DNA from: Oppiella nova
Lineage: Eukaryota; Arthropoda; Arachnida; Sarcoptiformes; Oppiidae
Direction of reading: 5' to 3'
Assembly (NCBI GenBank): GCA_905397405.1
Contig: CAJPVJ010000048.1
Location: forward strand, 1-52,936
Length of the DNA: 52,936 nucleotides
The notes under the pieces are model-generated. The model saw only the letters and a list, made by a program, of their open reading frames with translations. It was not told where the DNA came from and searched no databases. The translations under genes and the position numbers were made by a program. Below, in pieces: positions 1 through 12,800 of the stretch. Position 1 is the first letter of the stretch, and each line of letters begins with the position of its first letter.

Positions 1-698
1 AAAAAGTTGTCCGAATATTGTCATCAAATTCTGTTTTAACTCAATCTTTTGAAAAGCAATAGAGAAAACAGAACCAGAATTTGTTACGAAACTAAATGTA
101 TATAAAGGCCTCCAATAAAAGTGTTAACAGTGTTGAGAGAGAGAGAGAGAGAGAGCTTGAGATAGTGATGTGATAGCAATATATACTTAAAAGTGTAAGA
201 ATTGTTAGTCAATTGTAGCCGAAGTGCAAACTGTTTGTTAAGAACAGTTGTTGTTAGCACTGGTAGTGTAGGACAGAGTGAAGAGTAGTAGCACTGGTAG
301 TCGGTGTAGACAAGCTGTTGGTTAGGAGTTTGACTAAAGACTGACATTACAATAATAGTCAGTTATAGCGGAGAGTGTGGAGTGAAAAGTATAAAACATA
401 TAAAACATGTGAAAGTTTTTTGTCTTATTCTTGAGGAGAGGGAGAATCACATGAATGTGTTGGCTGTCAGTCATCTTTATTCCGATCAATGGTTTCTATG
501 GAAACGGGAAATGCAATGAGAGTTAGAGAGTTGGAGGCAATGAATCGCTGCCTAACTTTTTCTCCAAACACCAGAATATACAGAATGTACAGAATATAGA
601 GAGAAATACCAGTAATACTAGTCATACAAGTAATACAAGTAATACCAGGAGTTGAACGCTGAAGAAGCAGCGAAGGATTTGGAGGGAACGGCCATTAA
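1..698 (+). promoter_or_regulatory. possible promoter and 5' leader, purine-rich
   Basis: This stretch is rich in GA and in short repeats such as ATACAAGTA around 600-650, and holds no long ORF. Two short upstream ORFs begin with ATG at about 451 and 489 and close quickly. It ends at the orphan first-exon candidate at 699, so I read it as a possible 5' untranslated leader. No TATA box or initiator can be assigned with confidence. Confidence 0.3.
135..155 (+). repeat. (GA)n microsatellite
   Basis: An uninterrupted GA dinucleotide tract on the plus strand, in the purine-rich stretch ahead of the orphan exon at 699. It may belong to a transcribed 5' leader; the sequence alone cannot show this. 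Confidence 0.9.
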
Positions 699-890
699 AT
701 GATTATTTTGCATCACAAAACCCGGCGAAACCCGCATCCGAGTGCTCCGATGCCATTGGGAAGAGGAGGACAGCAGAAGTTGATTATTGAGATCGAGACT
801 CACTTTGTCTCCGCTGTACAGCACAGGAAGATATTCATCACCACTACTAACCCAATCGATAACCCAATCGTGTCTGTCGTCTATGAAAGG
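699..890 (+). CDS. orphan first coding exon, unknown protein
   Basis: An ATG preceded directly by an in-frame TAA opens 64 codons that end at a strong donor (AGG|GTAAGTC, phase 0). Base composition is clearly more GC-rich than the flanks, as in the real exons of this window. The peptide begins MIILHHKTRR and ends VSVVYER; I do not recognise it and see no domain. No matching downstream exon was found before TMEM179 at 5373, and that gene's own frame is closed by a TGA at 5340. The opposite strand is also open here (about 79 codons after an acceptor-like CTTTCATAG), so the coding strand is not settled. The plus strand is favoured by the donor and the GA-rich leader. Confidence 0.3.
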
Positions 891-1700
891 GTAAGTCAAA
901 CATACAGACCATTCAAACACTCGTTTCTATGTTTACACACAATGTTTGCGTTGGAATAAAGTTTTCAGGGAAAAAATTTCAAATATTTCTTATGAACTCT
1001 AATAAACTCTGAAATTTAATTTCCCGATAAAATCATCGAGTTTTTTATTTGCATAAAGTTATGCCAATTCTGATAACTAATGTAATCATTTATCACTTTT
1101 TACTAAATGAGATTATGTTATCAAATCCATTATATTTAGCATAATTTGCACTGTAAATAACTTTTATGTTGCAAAAATAATTATATTAAAAATCATTTAT
1201 AATTCATTAGATTTGTAATATCAATAAAAATGATTGCGTTAGTTTTGGTTATAAAATGCAAACATTTTAAAAAGCATTAGAAATGACATTTATTTTATTA
1301 TATTAACACTTAGATAATAATAGTAATACTTATTGTAGTGATTGTAATTAATGTCAGACTTTAATATTGATGGCACACAACATGCAAACATTTAGATAAA
1401 ATGCATGTTTTACTTAAATAAAGAAAATTACACAGCAATCCAGGTTCATATTTAAATATATACACAAGACTACAAGACTATAGTTTTAGTGATGCTTTTA
1501 CTTTCAAAGTAATGCTTTTTTCTCAAAAATCAATACCTTATATAAGTAACAAGTTTTTATGTAAATTCCTTTTAAATCATGAGATTATTTTGTTTTGCTT
1601 TACGGTTAATACCATTTTGTTTTGTTCCCCAGAATTGTAATCAGAATTCGTTTTGAATAATCTAATGAAACAAATCTCAGTTAAATCTCAATCACCTCTC

Positions 1701-1701
<1 letters not shown>

Positions 1702-1736
<35 letters not shown>
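1702..1736 (+). repeat. (CT)n microsatellite
   Basis: Perfect CT dinucleotide tract of about 35 bp in non-coding DNA. Confidence 0.9.
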
Positions 1737-1738
<2 letters not shown>

Positions 1739-2091
1739 GTTCATCAAATGCTATGCTATTCTTCATCTCTAAGCCCAGAGATTTTCTGTTTTTATTGTAT
1801 TTTAATACAGAGCTTATGCTCTTTTAAATGAATTTTTTGCAGCAAAATTGAAAATATCACAGAATATTCTTGTGTCGCATTAAATAAACAAAAATTATTT
1901 ATTTTAATTATCTGCAAATCCCGAAATATAACACTTTTTCGCAGAGAATGTGAAGAATAATACTTTGAATGCTATTTTGTAACCTTTGCTTCAACTCTAA
2001 TTGATTTCTGTGAATGAATTTAATTTAAATAATGAGTTAAGCATTCCTTTGTACTCTTGTTTTGTTGATTTCAAATGAATTTTCAGTATAA

Positions 2092-2112
2092 TCTCTCTCT
2101 CTCTCTCTCTCT
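2092..2112 (+). repeat. (CT)n microsatellite
   Basis: CT dinucleotide tract of about 21 bp followed by a degenerate CACT-rich tail. Confidence 0.85.
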
Positions 2113-3044
2113 TTCACTCACTCACTTTCTTCTTTTTTGTCTCGTCTCTTGTAAATGAATTTTGATAAATGAATTATTTATAAACAATTACATACAACAC
2201 ACGTGATAACAAATACTACACTTTGTTATTATTTTTAACATTTATTGATTGAATACAACATTTATTTGACTTCCAAATATAGTATAGTTTATGATTATAT
2301 TTTATGAACCATAATGCAAAAAGGGTTGCCTAAATAAATAATACCTTTTTTCATTATTAAACAATTAATAATAGAAGTATCAAATTAATAGACGGCTTTA
2401 TTAGCAATCAATAACGGAGTGGACGTCCAGTCATTAATATGAGAGTCTATTTATGTTCAAAACAATTAAAGAGATAATTCCCAGTCTTTGTTAATGTTAT
2501 AGCACTTTATGGACCACTCAATAAAATTGATATTTCGCACACATATGTTAAGGCATTTCGATGTAAAGGTGTGCCAAACATAGCCTTTCCATTCTTCTAA
2601 TATCTTTGTGTCAATCAGACATTACTTCAAGGACTGAATATCTTACAAATGTCTCCAATGTTTATGAATAATAATTTTGTTCATTATTTTAATGAATTAT
2701 ATAGAGAAAAATTTAATTAACGAGTTTATGAAATCTTATTAAAAGTTTGATATAATCGGAAATATATTCATAGGAATGCCTTTTATTTCATGAGTGATAC
2801 TCTTTGACTCAATATGTAATTTCCTGTATATATATATAATGCTTCTATATATTCTGTATAATATGTGTTAATATTAATGGTTTTCTTGTTTGGAAGATAA
2901 TTCACTTTTGACATAAATATATACTACTGTTCCGTTTTATTCGTTTAGTTGGCAATCATTGAGAGATAATATATAAATATAATACAATAAGTTATGAAAT
3001 ACTCTATGCATTGATGGCTATGGAAATTGCAAAATACATACTAA

Positions 3045-3078
3045 ACATACCAGTACTAGATACTGTATACTGGTATGT
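3045..3078. repeat. small perfect inverted repeat (hairpin)
   Basis: Two perfect 11-bp arms (ACATACCAGTA and TACTGGTATGT) separated by 12 bp. It could fold as a stem-loop. No flanking gene gives it a role. Confidence 0.5.
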
Positions 3079-4101
3079 AATGCATTCTTCGAGTATATCT
3101 GAATAAACTTTTTTTTGAAAATATATGTTTTAAAATGTATTTATATCAAATGTGTGACAATATAATAGGTTTTATTGTTATTTAGGAGACAATTCAACCA
3201 GGAGTTCAAATATTATAATAATAATACAAATTCAAATTACCAGTATGAGTTTATCTTACTATTAGATTAAACTCTGAACATAATTGAGAATCTTTACAAA
3301 ATCAGATACAATGACTAGATTTGCCACTTAAACTAGAAATCACTACAATTTTAATATATTTTCAATATTAACATTAATTAGTATTAACATTAGTATTATT
3401 ATGACTATAATAATTTAAAGATATCTAGGTCTTTAATTCTAATTACACTATAAATTCTAATAAGTTCAACATAAATTCTATTGTTTATTGTAATTAAATT
3501 CAATTTTTATCAGTATTAATAATGCTAATTTAGAATTACTTATTATTTTAAAATTAAAGTAAATATCTATTTTAAAAATTTAATATAAATATTTTTATTT
3601 ACGGTTGAGATAATCAAATAAAAGTGAAGTTCATATTAAAACAAACTAAAAATAATTTACTAAATAATATTATTATATTTATTCATAGAGTATTTTTGTA
3701 TAAAAATTAAAATAATTGTAATTACTTTTTCAGTCCATAAATTATATCTTTATTAGGTTTCGTGCGCTTTATATTTGTTTTATCTCTTATTAAATCATTA
3801 TTTCAAATGATTTTTGTTTACATTTTAATAGCTCTCATCAAATAATACTTTTTTTTGTTACACAGACCTTAACTAACGTTTATTTAAAATACAATACCAT
3901 TGCTGTAGACAATAATTTTAAGAAACAAAACACGATAAATGTTTAGAAAAAAGTTTGTGACAAACAAAAAGAGTAATACATTCGTTAGACTTTAATGATA
4001 TTAGAAGTTATAACCCCTGTGTCTCTCCAGACCTACCATTGCCTGCCATTCATTGATCTCTTTTCATAAGATATTCTCTCTCTTTAATACTCTCTTCCAG
4101 A

Positions 4102-4127
<26 letters not shown>
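4102..4127 (+). repeat. (CT)n microsatellite
   Basis: CT dinucleotide tract of about 26 bp within a wider pyrimidine-rich stretch (4070-4135). Confidence 0.85.
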
Positions 4128-4134
<7 letters not shown>

Positions 4135-5246
4135 AGACACAATACTGTTCGCTGACATAGAGTTTGTTATAGTTTTTTTGATCGCATTTTTTGTCACTCC
4201 TATCATATCTTTGTTCAGTTTATTCGTTGACTTTCTTTGTTCATCCAATTTATCACTTCATATCATAATTAAATTATGGTTTCCTTTCTCTCTATATATC
4301 AATTAAACTCAAACCCTTTTACGAACGCTTTTATCTCCATTTACTTTGATATTACAATACTTTTTTGGTTGTCGTCTCACAATTCACTCAATTCTTTGTT
4401 TCTCTGTTCACCGGCTTTTTGCGGACAAAGAATTTATACAAAAAATTAGTTATCACTTCAATCTAAACACTGTTCCCCTTTCAAAGTGATATACAAATCA
4501 GTTTCTATATTAATAATTGCATGTATTTTATAGACTTCCTTAACAACTCCTAGTCGTGACACCGGAGTCCATGATATACTGTGTTATACTGTGTTATAAT
4601 GTCTATAATTCGAGCAAAAGTTACACATTTAATGCATTTTTGCACTTTATTTTCACATAATTCTATACTTCATATTATAATTCAATGCATTTCAAGAATT
4701 CCTCTCTAATATAGTATTACATATGATATTTCATTATATGTCATATCATTGTAGAGAAGCGTATAAAACTGTTTCATCAATAATTTATTCACGTTTTCTA
4801 ACATATACTCTAATAAGTTACAAGAATTTCAAACATTTTTATACATTTTATTTCTATAGGAATTCATATATTCTTCGGCCATCTGTTGTTGTAAATCATC
4901 ACTCATTGTATAAAACATTTGCTATAAAAGTTTTATTACATTAATTAAAACTACACTTGTTATCAATAAAAATATAACAATATTAACATATTATTATAAA
5001 TCACCCCTGATCAAGTATTTTTCGACTTTTTTTTATATGTAATCAATTATTAGTCTAAGCAAATGAGTATTGATATGAATTCAGGGGACAAATAAGTGCC
5101 ACAAATGAGTACGTTATGACTGAATAGCGCTATAAATGACATAATTTTGCGTTCAATTTGTTGTGATTTGAAAGCATTTGTTGACAAATAAGACAACAAT
5201 TAATGCATTAATGCCTCACTTGTTGTGACACTCAGTACACCACTTG

Positions 5247-5279
5247 TCACTCAATTGTCACTCAATTGTCACTCAATTG
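5247..5279 (+). repeat. three tandem copies of an 11-bp unit
   Basis: The unit GTCACTCAATT occurs three times head to tail, about 95 bp ahead of the TMEM179 start codon, in its likely promoter or leader. It may be a small regulatory array or chance slippage. Confidence 0.6.
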
Positions 5280-5372
5280 GGTCCATAAGTGAGCACTCAT
5301 TGACACCAAACACTCGCTGTGGTGGTTATCACAGTCAACTGATCCGTTGGTGGTGTGGACAGCTCACTGTCA

Positions 5373-6368
5373 ATGATGTCGATGATGTCGATCACAAATG
5401 TGGTGCTATTGTCTCAATCGGCGGTCTATACGGTGTCGGCCATCGTCTCCCTCTGCGTGTGGATACCAATGAGTCTTCATTTATACAGTTTCTGTGGCCA
5501 CTGTTCCCTCTATAGTACGGGACAGTATGTCGAGGAGGACGGATCCTTTGACCCCAACTGGTCCTCAGTCTTCCACTGCGTCTTCACCCTCACCACAGCC
5601 ATCATCCTCTTCGGGACGGCTTTCATACAAATGTGTCGTAAATTCATACTTCTCTACAGAGGAACCGATAGGTGTGTCACTCAATCGCTTCCATGTCTTG
5701 TCGTGTCTTAACTATAATGTTGTGTCTAATTGTGTATAAGATGTGTGCAAATGATGTCATAATGAATGTCATCTAATGTGAGATTAATTGCATTTTCAGT
5801 ACATTTTTGTCTGCATTTGTGGACACAGTGTTAGCACTGATGGCAACCCTTCTGGTCCTCACAGACGCCATACTTGTGACGAAAGGCTTCTCCGTTTGGT
5901 GTCAATCAGTGGCCCAAAGGTTTGACTCGTAAGTAGTTTTCCGTTCAGTCATTAATCGCTCATTAATTGTGAGACAAATGTAATAACAAATTGATTGTGG
6001 GATCAGTTGTGAGACGGCGTCCTCTGTTATGGTGATTGGGAAGGACTCAGACATTGACCCCAAAGGCTTTTTTCTGGAACTCGGATCAGTTCAGGTATTG
6101 GACATCCCTTTCCACCCCTTTCCTCATTACTATTCATTTGTTTGAATGATAACCAAATGAATTGATGTTGTATTGGATGAACTGATAACACATGCAATAA
6201 ACTCGTCAATAGTTTGGCATCTGGTCTCTACTGGTGTGTTGGGTACTGACACTAGTGTTGGCCTCCCGTAAGCTCTTCGTATACCACGAGAGGGAGAATA
6301 TGATCGTAAGTATGGCCCGCGAGAGGCACCGACACATCGGATCCGATTATACGCGACTCGAGACGTGA
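5373..6368 (+). CDS. TMEM179: TMEM179-family four-pass membrane protein
   Basis: Four exons, 5373-5671, 5800-5928, 6007-6094 and 6213-6368, give 223 residues, close to the roughly 230 of vertebrate TMEM179. Hydrophobic segments lie in exon 1 (about residues 6-30 and 60-80), exon 2 (about 105-130) and exon 4 (about 175-190), so four passes are predicted. Family landmarks I recognise are the Ser-Ala-Phe start of the third helix, the Trp-Cys pair in exon 2, the SCE motif opening exon 3 with LELG further on, and FGIW opening exon 4. The start was taken as the first ATG after an in-frame TGA at 5340; a second ATG follows immediately. The molecular role of the family is unknown; vertebrate members are mainly neural. 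It sits 501 bp upstream of unc79 in the same orientation. Confidence 0.85.
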
Positions 6369-6500
6369 ATCGTTTGCAATCCCCTTCACGAATGGATTGA
6401 ATTACTGTTTTTGTGTTGATTTTAGTGTAACGATTAAATTCATTCAATGATTGTGTAAATATTTATCTTAACTTTTTGTTTCTATTAATAACATTTCGAG

Positions 6501-6506
6501 AATAAA
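6501..6506 (+). terminator. candidate polyadenylation signal for TMEM179
   Basis: An AATAAA hexamer about 130 bp after the TMEM179 stop codon and ahead of the unc79 start. Placed by motif only. Confidence 0.4.
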
Positions 6507-6869
6507 TAAACATATTTTTAGAATTTAAATTAAATGCGAAATTTGTTTTTATTTCAATCAATTCATTTGAATTGAATGGAGATTCTGTACGAAATGAATA
6601 ACATTTGGTGTGAAATATATGCGAATCGATCGATAATCATGTAGTGATCTATGCTTCCAGAGAGCGTCTAGTCTTCATACAAACCCACAGTAATGTCGAC
6701 TCAGTATTCGTGATATTCTTGTATCACAAAAATCAGTTGAATTCTGTGTTTTGCACGTTATTAAAGATGTCGTAAACAAGTAAATACATCCTAACCGTCG
6801 ACCCATTTCTTAAATTTTATTCTAATTTTAAGCATTTTTTATACCAAATGTAAATAAATATCGGATATT
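6507..6869 (+). promoter_or_regulatory. probable unc79 promoter and leader
   Basis: The short gap between TMEM179 and unc79 must hold the unc79 promoter if the two are separate units. A palindromic ATCGATCGAT core lies at about 6625-6634 and recalls the DRE-type ATCGAT promoter motif of insects. The gap is too short to exclude a shared transcript. Confidence 0.35.
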
Positions 6870-9800
6870 ATGGGCACACGAGCCGCGGCCTGTAAGACAC
6901 CAACGCATCGCTATTTATAACAACACCATTTGATTTAATGAATATTTTTTATGACTTCTCCTTTTCATCCTCTAATCATAGTTACGGCCAAAATCCGGAA
7001 TCTACAGGAATTCCACACAAGAATCGTCAACAATGTGTTCCCACTTCCATCCGGGACTGACATTTGCAACACTCTTAAGTATTTCTCGCAATTACTCTTG
7101 GGGTGAGTCTCGCAAATAATTTCCATAATATCTACTGAATATTAATTGCAATTTATTGCCAATTCATTGGATAGTGTGCTCCGGGATGTGCCGGCGATTC
7201 CAATAGAGCTGATTCGTAGTCACGATAGAGACCACAACCGAACCTCACTTTTCCCGAATCTAGACTATAAGAATCTGTATGCCGTGATCGTCCAGTTCCT
7301 CGAGATTTTGCCACAAATTCAGACCGGAATGCAATGTATGCTATAAATTATTGTTTCAATTATTCTGTATACTCTTATATGGTTTACTAAAATTGAACTT
7401 ATGATCCAGTGGTGGGCCAAACAATTCTGCACACAATGAGCTGTTTAGTGCCATTCCTTGAACACGAATACATGGATTCTTTGCCATATATAGTGGCGTC
7501 CGCGATGGCAGTGCTTCCGCCTATTTTACACAAAGAGCTTCTGGATATGCTTTGCTATAATTTGCTTCCATTTACTATTGGTACACAATTTAGCAATTTT
7601 CAAAATATTTTACTCAATTTAATTGTATTTCAGATGAAACTTCCGATTCAGAAAACCTCAATTATGCCAATATGTCGATCCCTTCCATTATTATGATTGT
7701 ATTAAATTATGCGGACAACCCTTCCTTTCACACACAGTTGTTGGAGTGCTTAATGAGATTGAAGTACAATGTGTCCAAAGATCTGCTCTGTGTTATAGCC
7801 TACGGAACGGCGAAAGCCAGGTGCGCGGCAGTGGAGCTACTGTTCCTGTATTGGCCACACCTGAACCCGAGTGCGTTGGATCGGAAGGCGTTATCTGAAA
7901 AGCACGTCAGTTGGACACCACTGACGTGTCAGTACGAGAAATGCCAGAACAATGTGAGCAACGAAGCGGTGAAGATGTGCATCGATCACACGGTTGTCAT
8001 AGGATCAGCCGAAAGGCCGACACCACTACTCATTTGCATCGAATGCACGGATCAGATATATCGAGGCAAAAGTCGAGACACTTTACTGAATATATTATTG
8101 CCAATGGAGGAGATCTCATACAACTGCGAGAACAAGACGTGTCGGACACCCCTGTCCCAGAAGATAGCTGTGGCCACTTGTTTCGCCATTGAGTGCACGA
8201 ACTATAACTGCAATAAACCGATCAGATATTGCTTGCAATGTAATGAAGAGAAACACTCGACTAAAGAGGCGTCCAATCATATCGTGCACACAATCATACC
8301 GTCCCCGTGGGATATGGACAGCGAAACTCAGACCTATTTGGTCGAAGCAATCGTGAGTTTGTTGAAAGAGGCGCAACCGGACAAACCCTCCAAAGACAGC
8401 GAAAGACATTCCAGAATTGGGTTTCAGGTGTCGGAAGATAATCAGGAGACAACGATAGAGGAGCGGCAACTGCTCAGCCGATATGGTGTATGGCTTTTGG
8501 TGGGTTTGGGCGCTCCCAACGATAGTACGCCCGGAGCCACTTTGGGACGGCTGTTGAGTATGTTATGCCAATGGTTTCACTACACGGCCTGTTTGCCCGA
8601 CGATCAGGCCAGCAGTGCTCTCGAGAGGCTGAAGGGAGAGTGCATTCACGGATGGCTCATGAAAATTATCAAAACTCACTTCAATATCTTCACGTCTTGC
8701 CTTCTGCCCCATCCCTTGGATTACGCAAGACTTGGTACGGCTTTCCCTTTACTCTCTTATGTCTTATTTTTGTTAACTTCTATCTCATATTTTTCTGGTC
8801 AGGCGGTCATTGGGAGTCGTGGCCCTCACAGACCAATCAAATTAAGGAAGGTTTCAAAAGATTGCTTTGTCTCGTGCCTTACGATATAATAACGGCTGAT
8901 GTTTGGGGGCATATAATGCCATTTTGGATGGAGTGCTTCAGACACGACGTTCCTGAAGAGGAACTGTCCGAACTGAAGATCTTATTGAGCAAAGTACTAG
9001 ATCCAGATCTATCACCCCTTGGTTTGCAACCAAAACAAATGTATCACTTCATTAGCATTCGTTTCGAGAACACAACGGCGCCCGTACAGGAACAGGCGCT
9101 CAGTTGGCTTCAGGTAACCATTCATTTAATCTGAAATATGTTTGAAAACTGACATCAATTGAATGCACAGATACTGACTATGTTGGAAGTGCCGGTGCCT
9201 TTGAATCTATTGAACACAATGTTCTCCACTGGAGTCAAGTCATTGTCTGATCCAAACATCGAAAAGATATGTTCGGTCAGCAAGATCTCTTCAGACCCGA
9301 CATCCAGTGCTATCTCTAAATCAAGTACTCGATCGCACATTAATGAGACGACTGCCAGCGAACAGGACATCAATCTCTCCTCATATATCTTAATGCTTGA
9401 CATTTTGGTCAAACAGTTTGAGTTACAAGAAGTCAATTCACACAAAGGTCTGGAGACTAAAGAAGCGGTGCAGGTATTGAAACTGGTCCTGGATATACTA
9501 CACGCCCCGTGGGTTGGGGTGCACACCTGTCAGCTCAGCACCAAACCCGATGAAGTAAATGAGGAGGAAATCTCGCAATGCCTTTACTGTGAAATGAGTG
9601 CCATTTGGTATCAATTGACTCTTGTTATCATCGAATACTTTTGTCCTGTAATGGAGGTAACGATGGCTGACATTCCCGGAGATAATTCAGTCAAACCAAA
9701 CATTCCATCGCATGAAAAGGTGTCGAAATCAGATTCTGTGAGTTCCACCAAAGAGACACCAAAACCATTACAAACAACGGATACAAAGAATGCAAACAAT

Positions 9801-12800
9801 TCAGTAGTTCCGTCACAAGACGTAAAGCCCACTCCCGGCGAACCCAATGACACTATACTAAAAGCTGCCACTATTTTGGACATCGAAGACGATCTGAACT
9901 TTAGTCCCGTAGTGCCGATGGAGTCGATCGAGACAGGAGTGGCCCGCTCTGTGACCATTACCGAGGATGACGTGGCGTCAGCCAAATGCACGGTTTCGAC
10001 GACACCTCAACTCTTGGACGACGACAACGACTCTGTGTTTGATAAGAAGTTAGACGAAAACTTTTGGGAGACATCGTATGGAAAGTTTAAGTTCACGATC
10101 GAAGAGCTGCCACCACAGGAACAGTTGGTTTATAACTTTCTTAAGGAAGTCAATGTTCACAACGACGCCGACGTTTTGTACCATTTGTTATATTGTGTGA
10201 AACTCATGAGTTTGCACTCAGAAGTGCTCAATAGGGCCGCGAAGAACAACAGAGGGTTTGTGATCTGGTGTCAGGAGAACCTACTCATACCGAACCTCTG
10301 GAAGCTCTTGCAGTCAGAATTCTCGCAGATCTCACAGCTTTGTGTTCCACTTATACTCCATTGCATTACACTTCCGTCGGGAACCACAATGTTCTCCAAA
10401 GTAGTTGAAGAGGACTTCCATAACAACGACTGGAGGGCCAGATTCGCGGCCGTAGAACGGGTCACAACTATCGCACACTTTGTAGAGCCGGCAACTGTTA
10501 AGAACAGTCCTCTACTTCAGGCCTCTTTGGCCACCGCTTTCTGCTATTTAGTCCACTGTTTGGATGACATCGAAGCCAATGTCGCACAACGAGCTCTTCT
10601 TAATCTCGAAATGATTAAGACATCGTCACTGAAACTGTTGTTGTGGTGTTTGGAAGTGCAGTTTGATTTGGTTATTCAGGACAGGCCTATGATTTTGACG
10701 ACAATATTCCAACTCTACAACCATTTAAGTGACAGACGTTTCCTCTCTTGGGATTTCTTCCTCAACCGATTCGACGCCCTATTCCTCGAATCGCAGGTCA
10801 TTTTAGAGCGAAGCGGAGACATCACCCAAACCCGTGATCTCAGGAATACAAACGTCAACTCCGAGACCTACCAGAAGAAACTTATCAGAGCTCAAGAGGC
10901 TCTGTCGCACACTCACGCATCCCGTTCCTTATCGGCCAACTTAGGCCTTAAACAGCCTTACAAGAGGACAATGTCTGCGCCGACGTTCGGCTTAATCCCA
11001 AAGTTTGACAAAAAAGATAAGTTCTATGGGCGCCAGACATCAACCCCGGCCATCAGTCGCAAGAGCTCCAAACTGGCGGCGCTCACCGGTTCCACAATCA
11101 CTCACTTTCCCAACAGTTTCTTTCACGACAACCAACTCAAAGAAGTGGCACAAGAAGAGAGTCATCTCTTGAGTGTCATTCATAAGACTGAGATGGAAGA
11201 CCACGACAAAGACACCATTCATCTGTTGATATTTTTGTTGATGCAATTCCTGTCCCGACCCGACCCTTCCCATCCTCAGGACGAGAAGTCTATGACTCGC
11301 AGTCACGTAAGATATCTCTCGCTTATATCATTTGTTATGATCTAACCATTTGTTGCCTAACTGTCCAACAGCTCATTGTTTTACGTCATCTGAATATTCT
11401 GATGGGTTATAGCCCTGCAGAGAAGGCATTCCTTATATCTCCTAATAGTTTACGAGGACTTCCCGTTTTCAATGCATTCATCACTTCGATGCCAAAAGTG
11501 TTAGACTTTAACTTCAAAATGGGAAACATTTTGCTCAGCACTTGTCTTCCTCTGCTTGTATACTGTCCATCGCCTCAACGATATATTCACGACGGAAACC
11601 ATTTACCCGTCTATTCGTTATGGCTTCTCAAACCTCATGTGCGGCAGTCTTGGCTCACGTCTCTCAACATTATTTTATACAAAGTATTTGTATTAACTCT
11701 TTGTTTTATACTGTATAACAATTTAAACATATTTCTAATTCTCTTTGATAGCATTCATACAATTCTCAGTCAACACTAAAACAGATCCAAATGTTGATTC
11801 AGATTGTATTGAATACACTCGCGGCTCAATTTCATAGATGTCGTCCACTCAACGAACACATGCAAAGTCCTATACCTTCCCGTTCACGAGGTTTGCCATT
11901 CTCTTCATTTGGTCTGAGAAAGCATTTTAATAAATAATATTTTCATTTAGATTTGAGTACAGCGTCTGTAGATTTAGAGCAAATCCAGGAACAGGACCAA
12001 AGTATTGACTCTCAAACCGAAGATAACGAGATTATATTTTCACCGAAAGTCGGTCAGAATGAGACGGTCAGCGCTTTCTCGAGTGATGCCGACGATGAGG
12101 ATAAGGAGACGGAACCGATCAGTGAAAGTCCCAAATCGAAAGGAATTGAGAAATCCGATGATTTAATGGATGAAAATAAAGACAATGAATTAGTTAAAGA
12201 CGAAAATGAGCCAAAAATAGAGAATTCAACACAAAGTATAATACAAGAGAAATCAGAGCTTAAGACAAGTGAAATGCTTTCCAATAAATCAGAGCTTATT
12301 TTGTCAAACAATACGACAGAAAATGAGAAGGAAAAAGAAGAAGTTATTGACGAAAAACTAATTGATACTAAAGATATGGTAACGAATTCACAGAAACCTC
12401 CATATCATCCGCCGGTGCAGCGAATGAGTCGGCAATTGTCGCCAAACAGACCTAAAATGCAGAGAACGGATGCGATCGAAGGTTCGCTCAAATTAAAGAA
12501 AAATAAAAAAGTTGTCAATGAAAAGCAAGGCATAGGAAAAGTAGTGGACATCCCGACCCATAACTCATTGACACGGATTGGAAGCGTTGACGAAAGGTTT
12601 ACGGGTCACGAAAGCGGTCATAAAGTGTTGCGAAATGTCAATAGCAGTGACAGTGCAGATACCAAGGTATCCAAGTCGACCTGGACTATAGAAATACACT
12701 CTCCGGTCAAACTGGAGCCTATTTTGCCAGTCAGACCTCCTCAGGAAAGACTACTTCCTATCGGAATGACAACTAAAGAGTTGCGAACCAATAAAGACAT

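Larger units (their letters stand above)
891..5372. other. AT-rich non-coding stretch
   Basis: About 4.5 kb of very AT-rich DNA without a credible coding exon on either strand. It holds three CT tracts, a small perfect hairpin at 3045-3078 and a triplicated 11-mer at 5247-5279. It is either the first intron of the gene starting at 699 or intergenic DNA ahead of TMEM179. Confidence 0.6.

Noticed and set aside
4723-4944. 73-codon plus-strand ORF in the upstream AT-rich DNA
   Set aside because: Composition is the same as the flanking non-coding DNA and no motif or splice context supports it.
5247-5279. Three short direct repeats considered as a CRISPR-like array
   Set aside because: Units are contiguous with no spacers and the setting is an animal nuclear genome.
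7146-7174. Reading unc79 exon 3 from the upstream ATG at 7146
   Set aside because: The preceding conserved exons and the acceptor at 7174 place this segment in the intron; the restored phase gives the family sequence.
9155-9991. Long minus-strand ORFs opposite UNC79 exon 7
   Set aside because: They are antisense shadows of a well-conserved coding exon.
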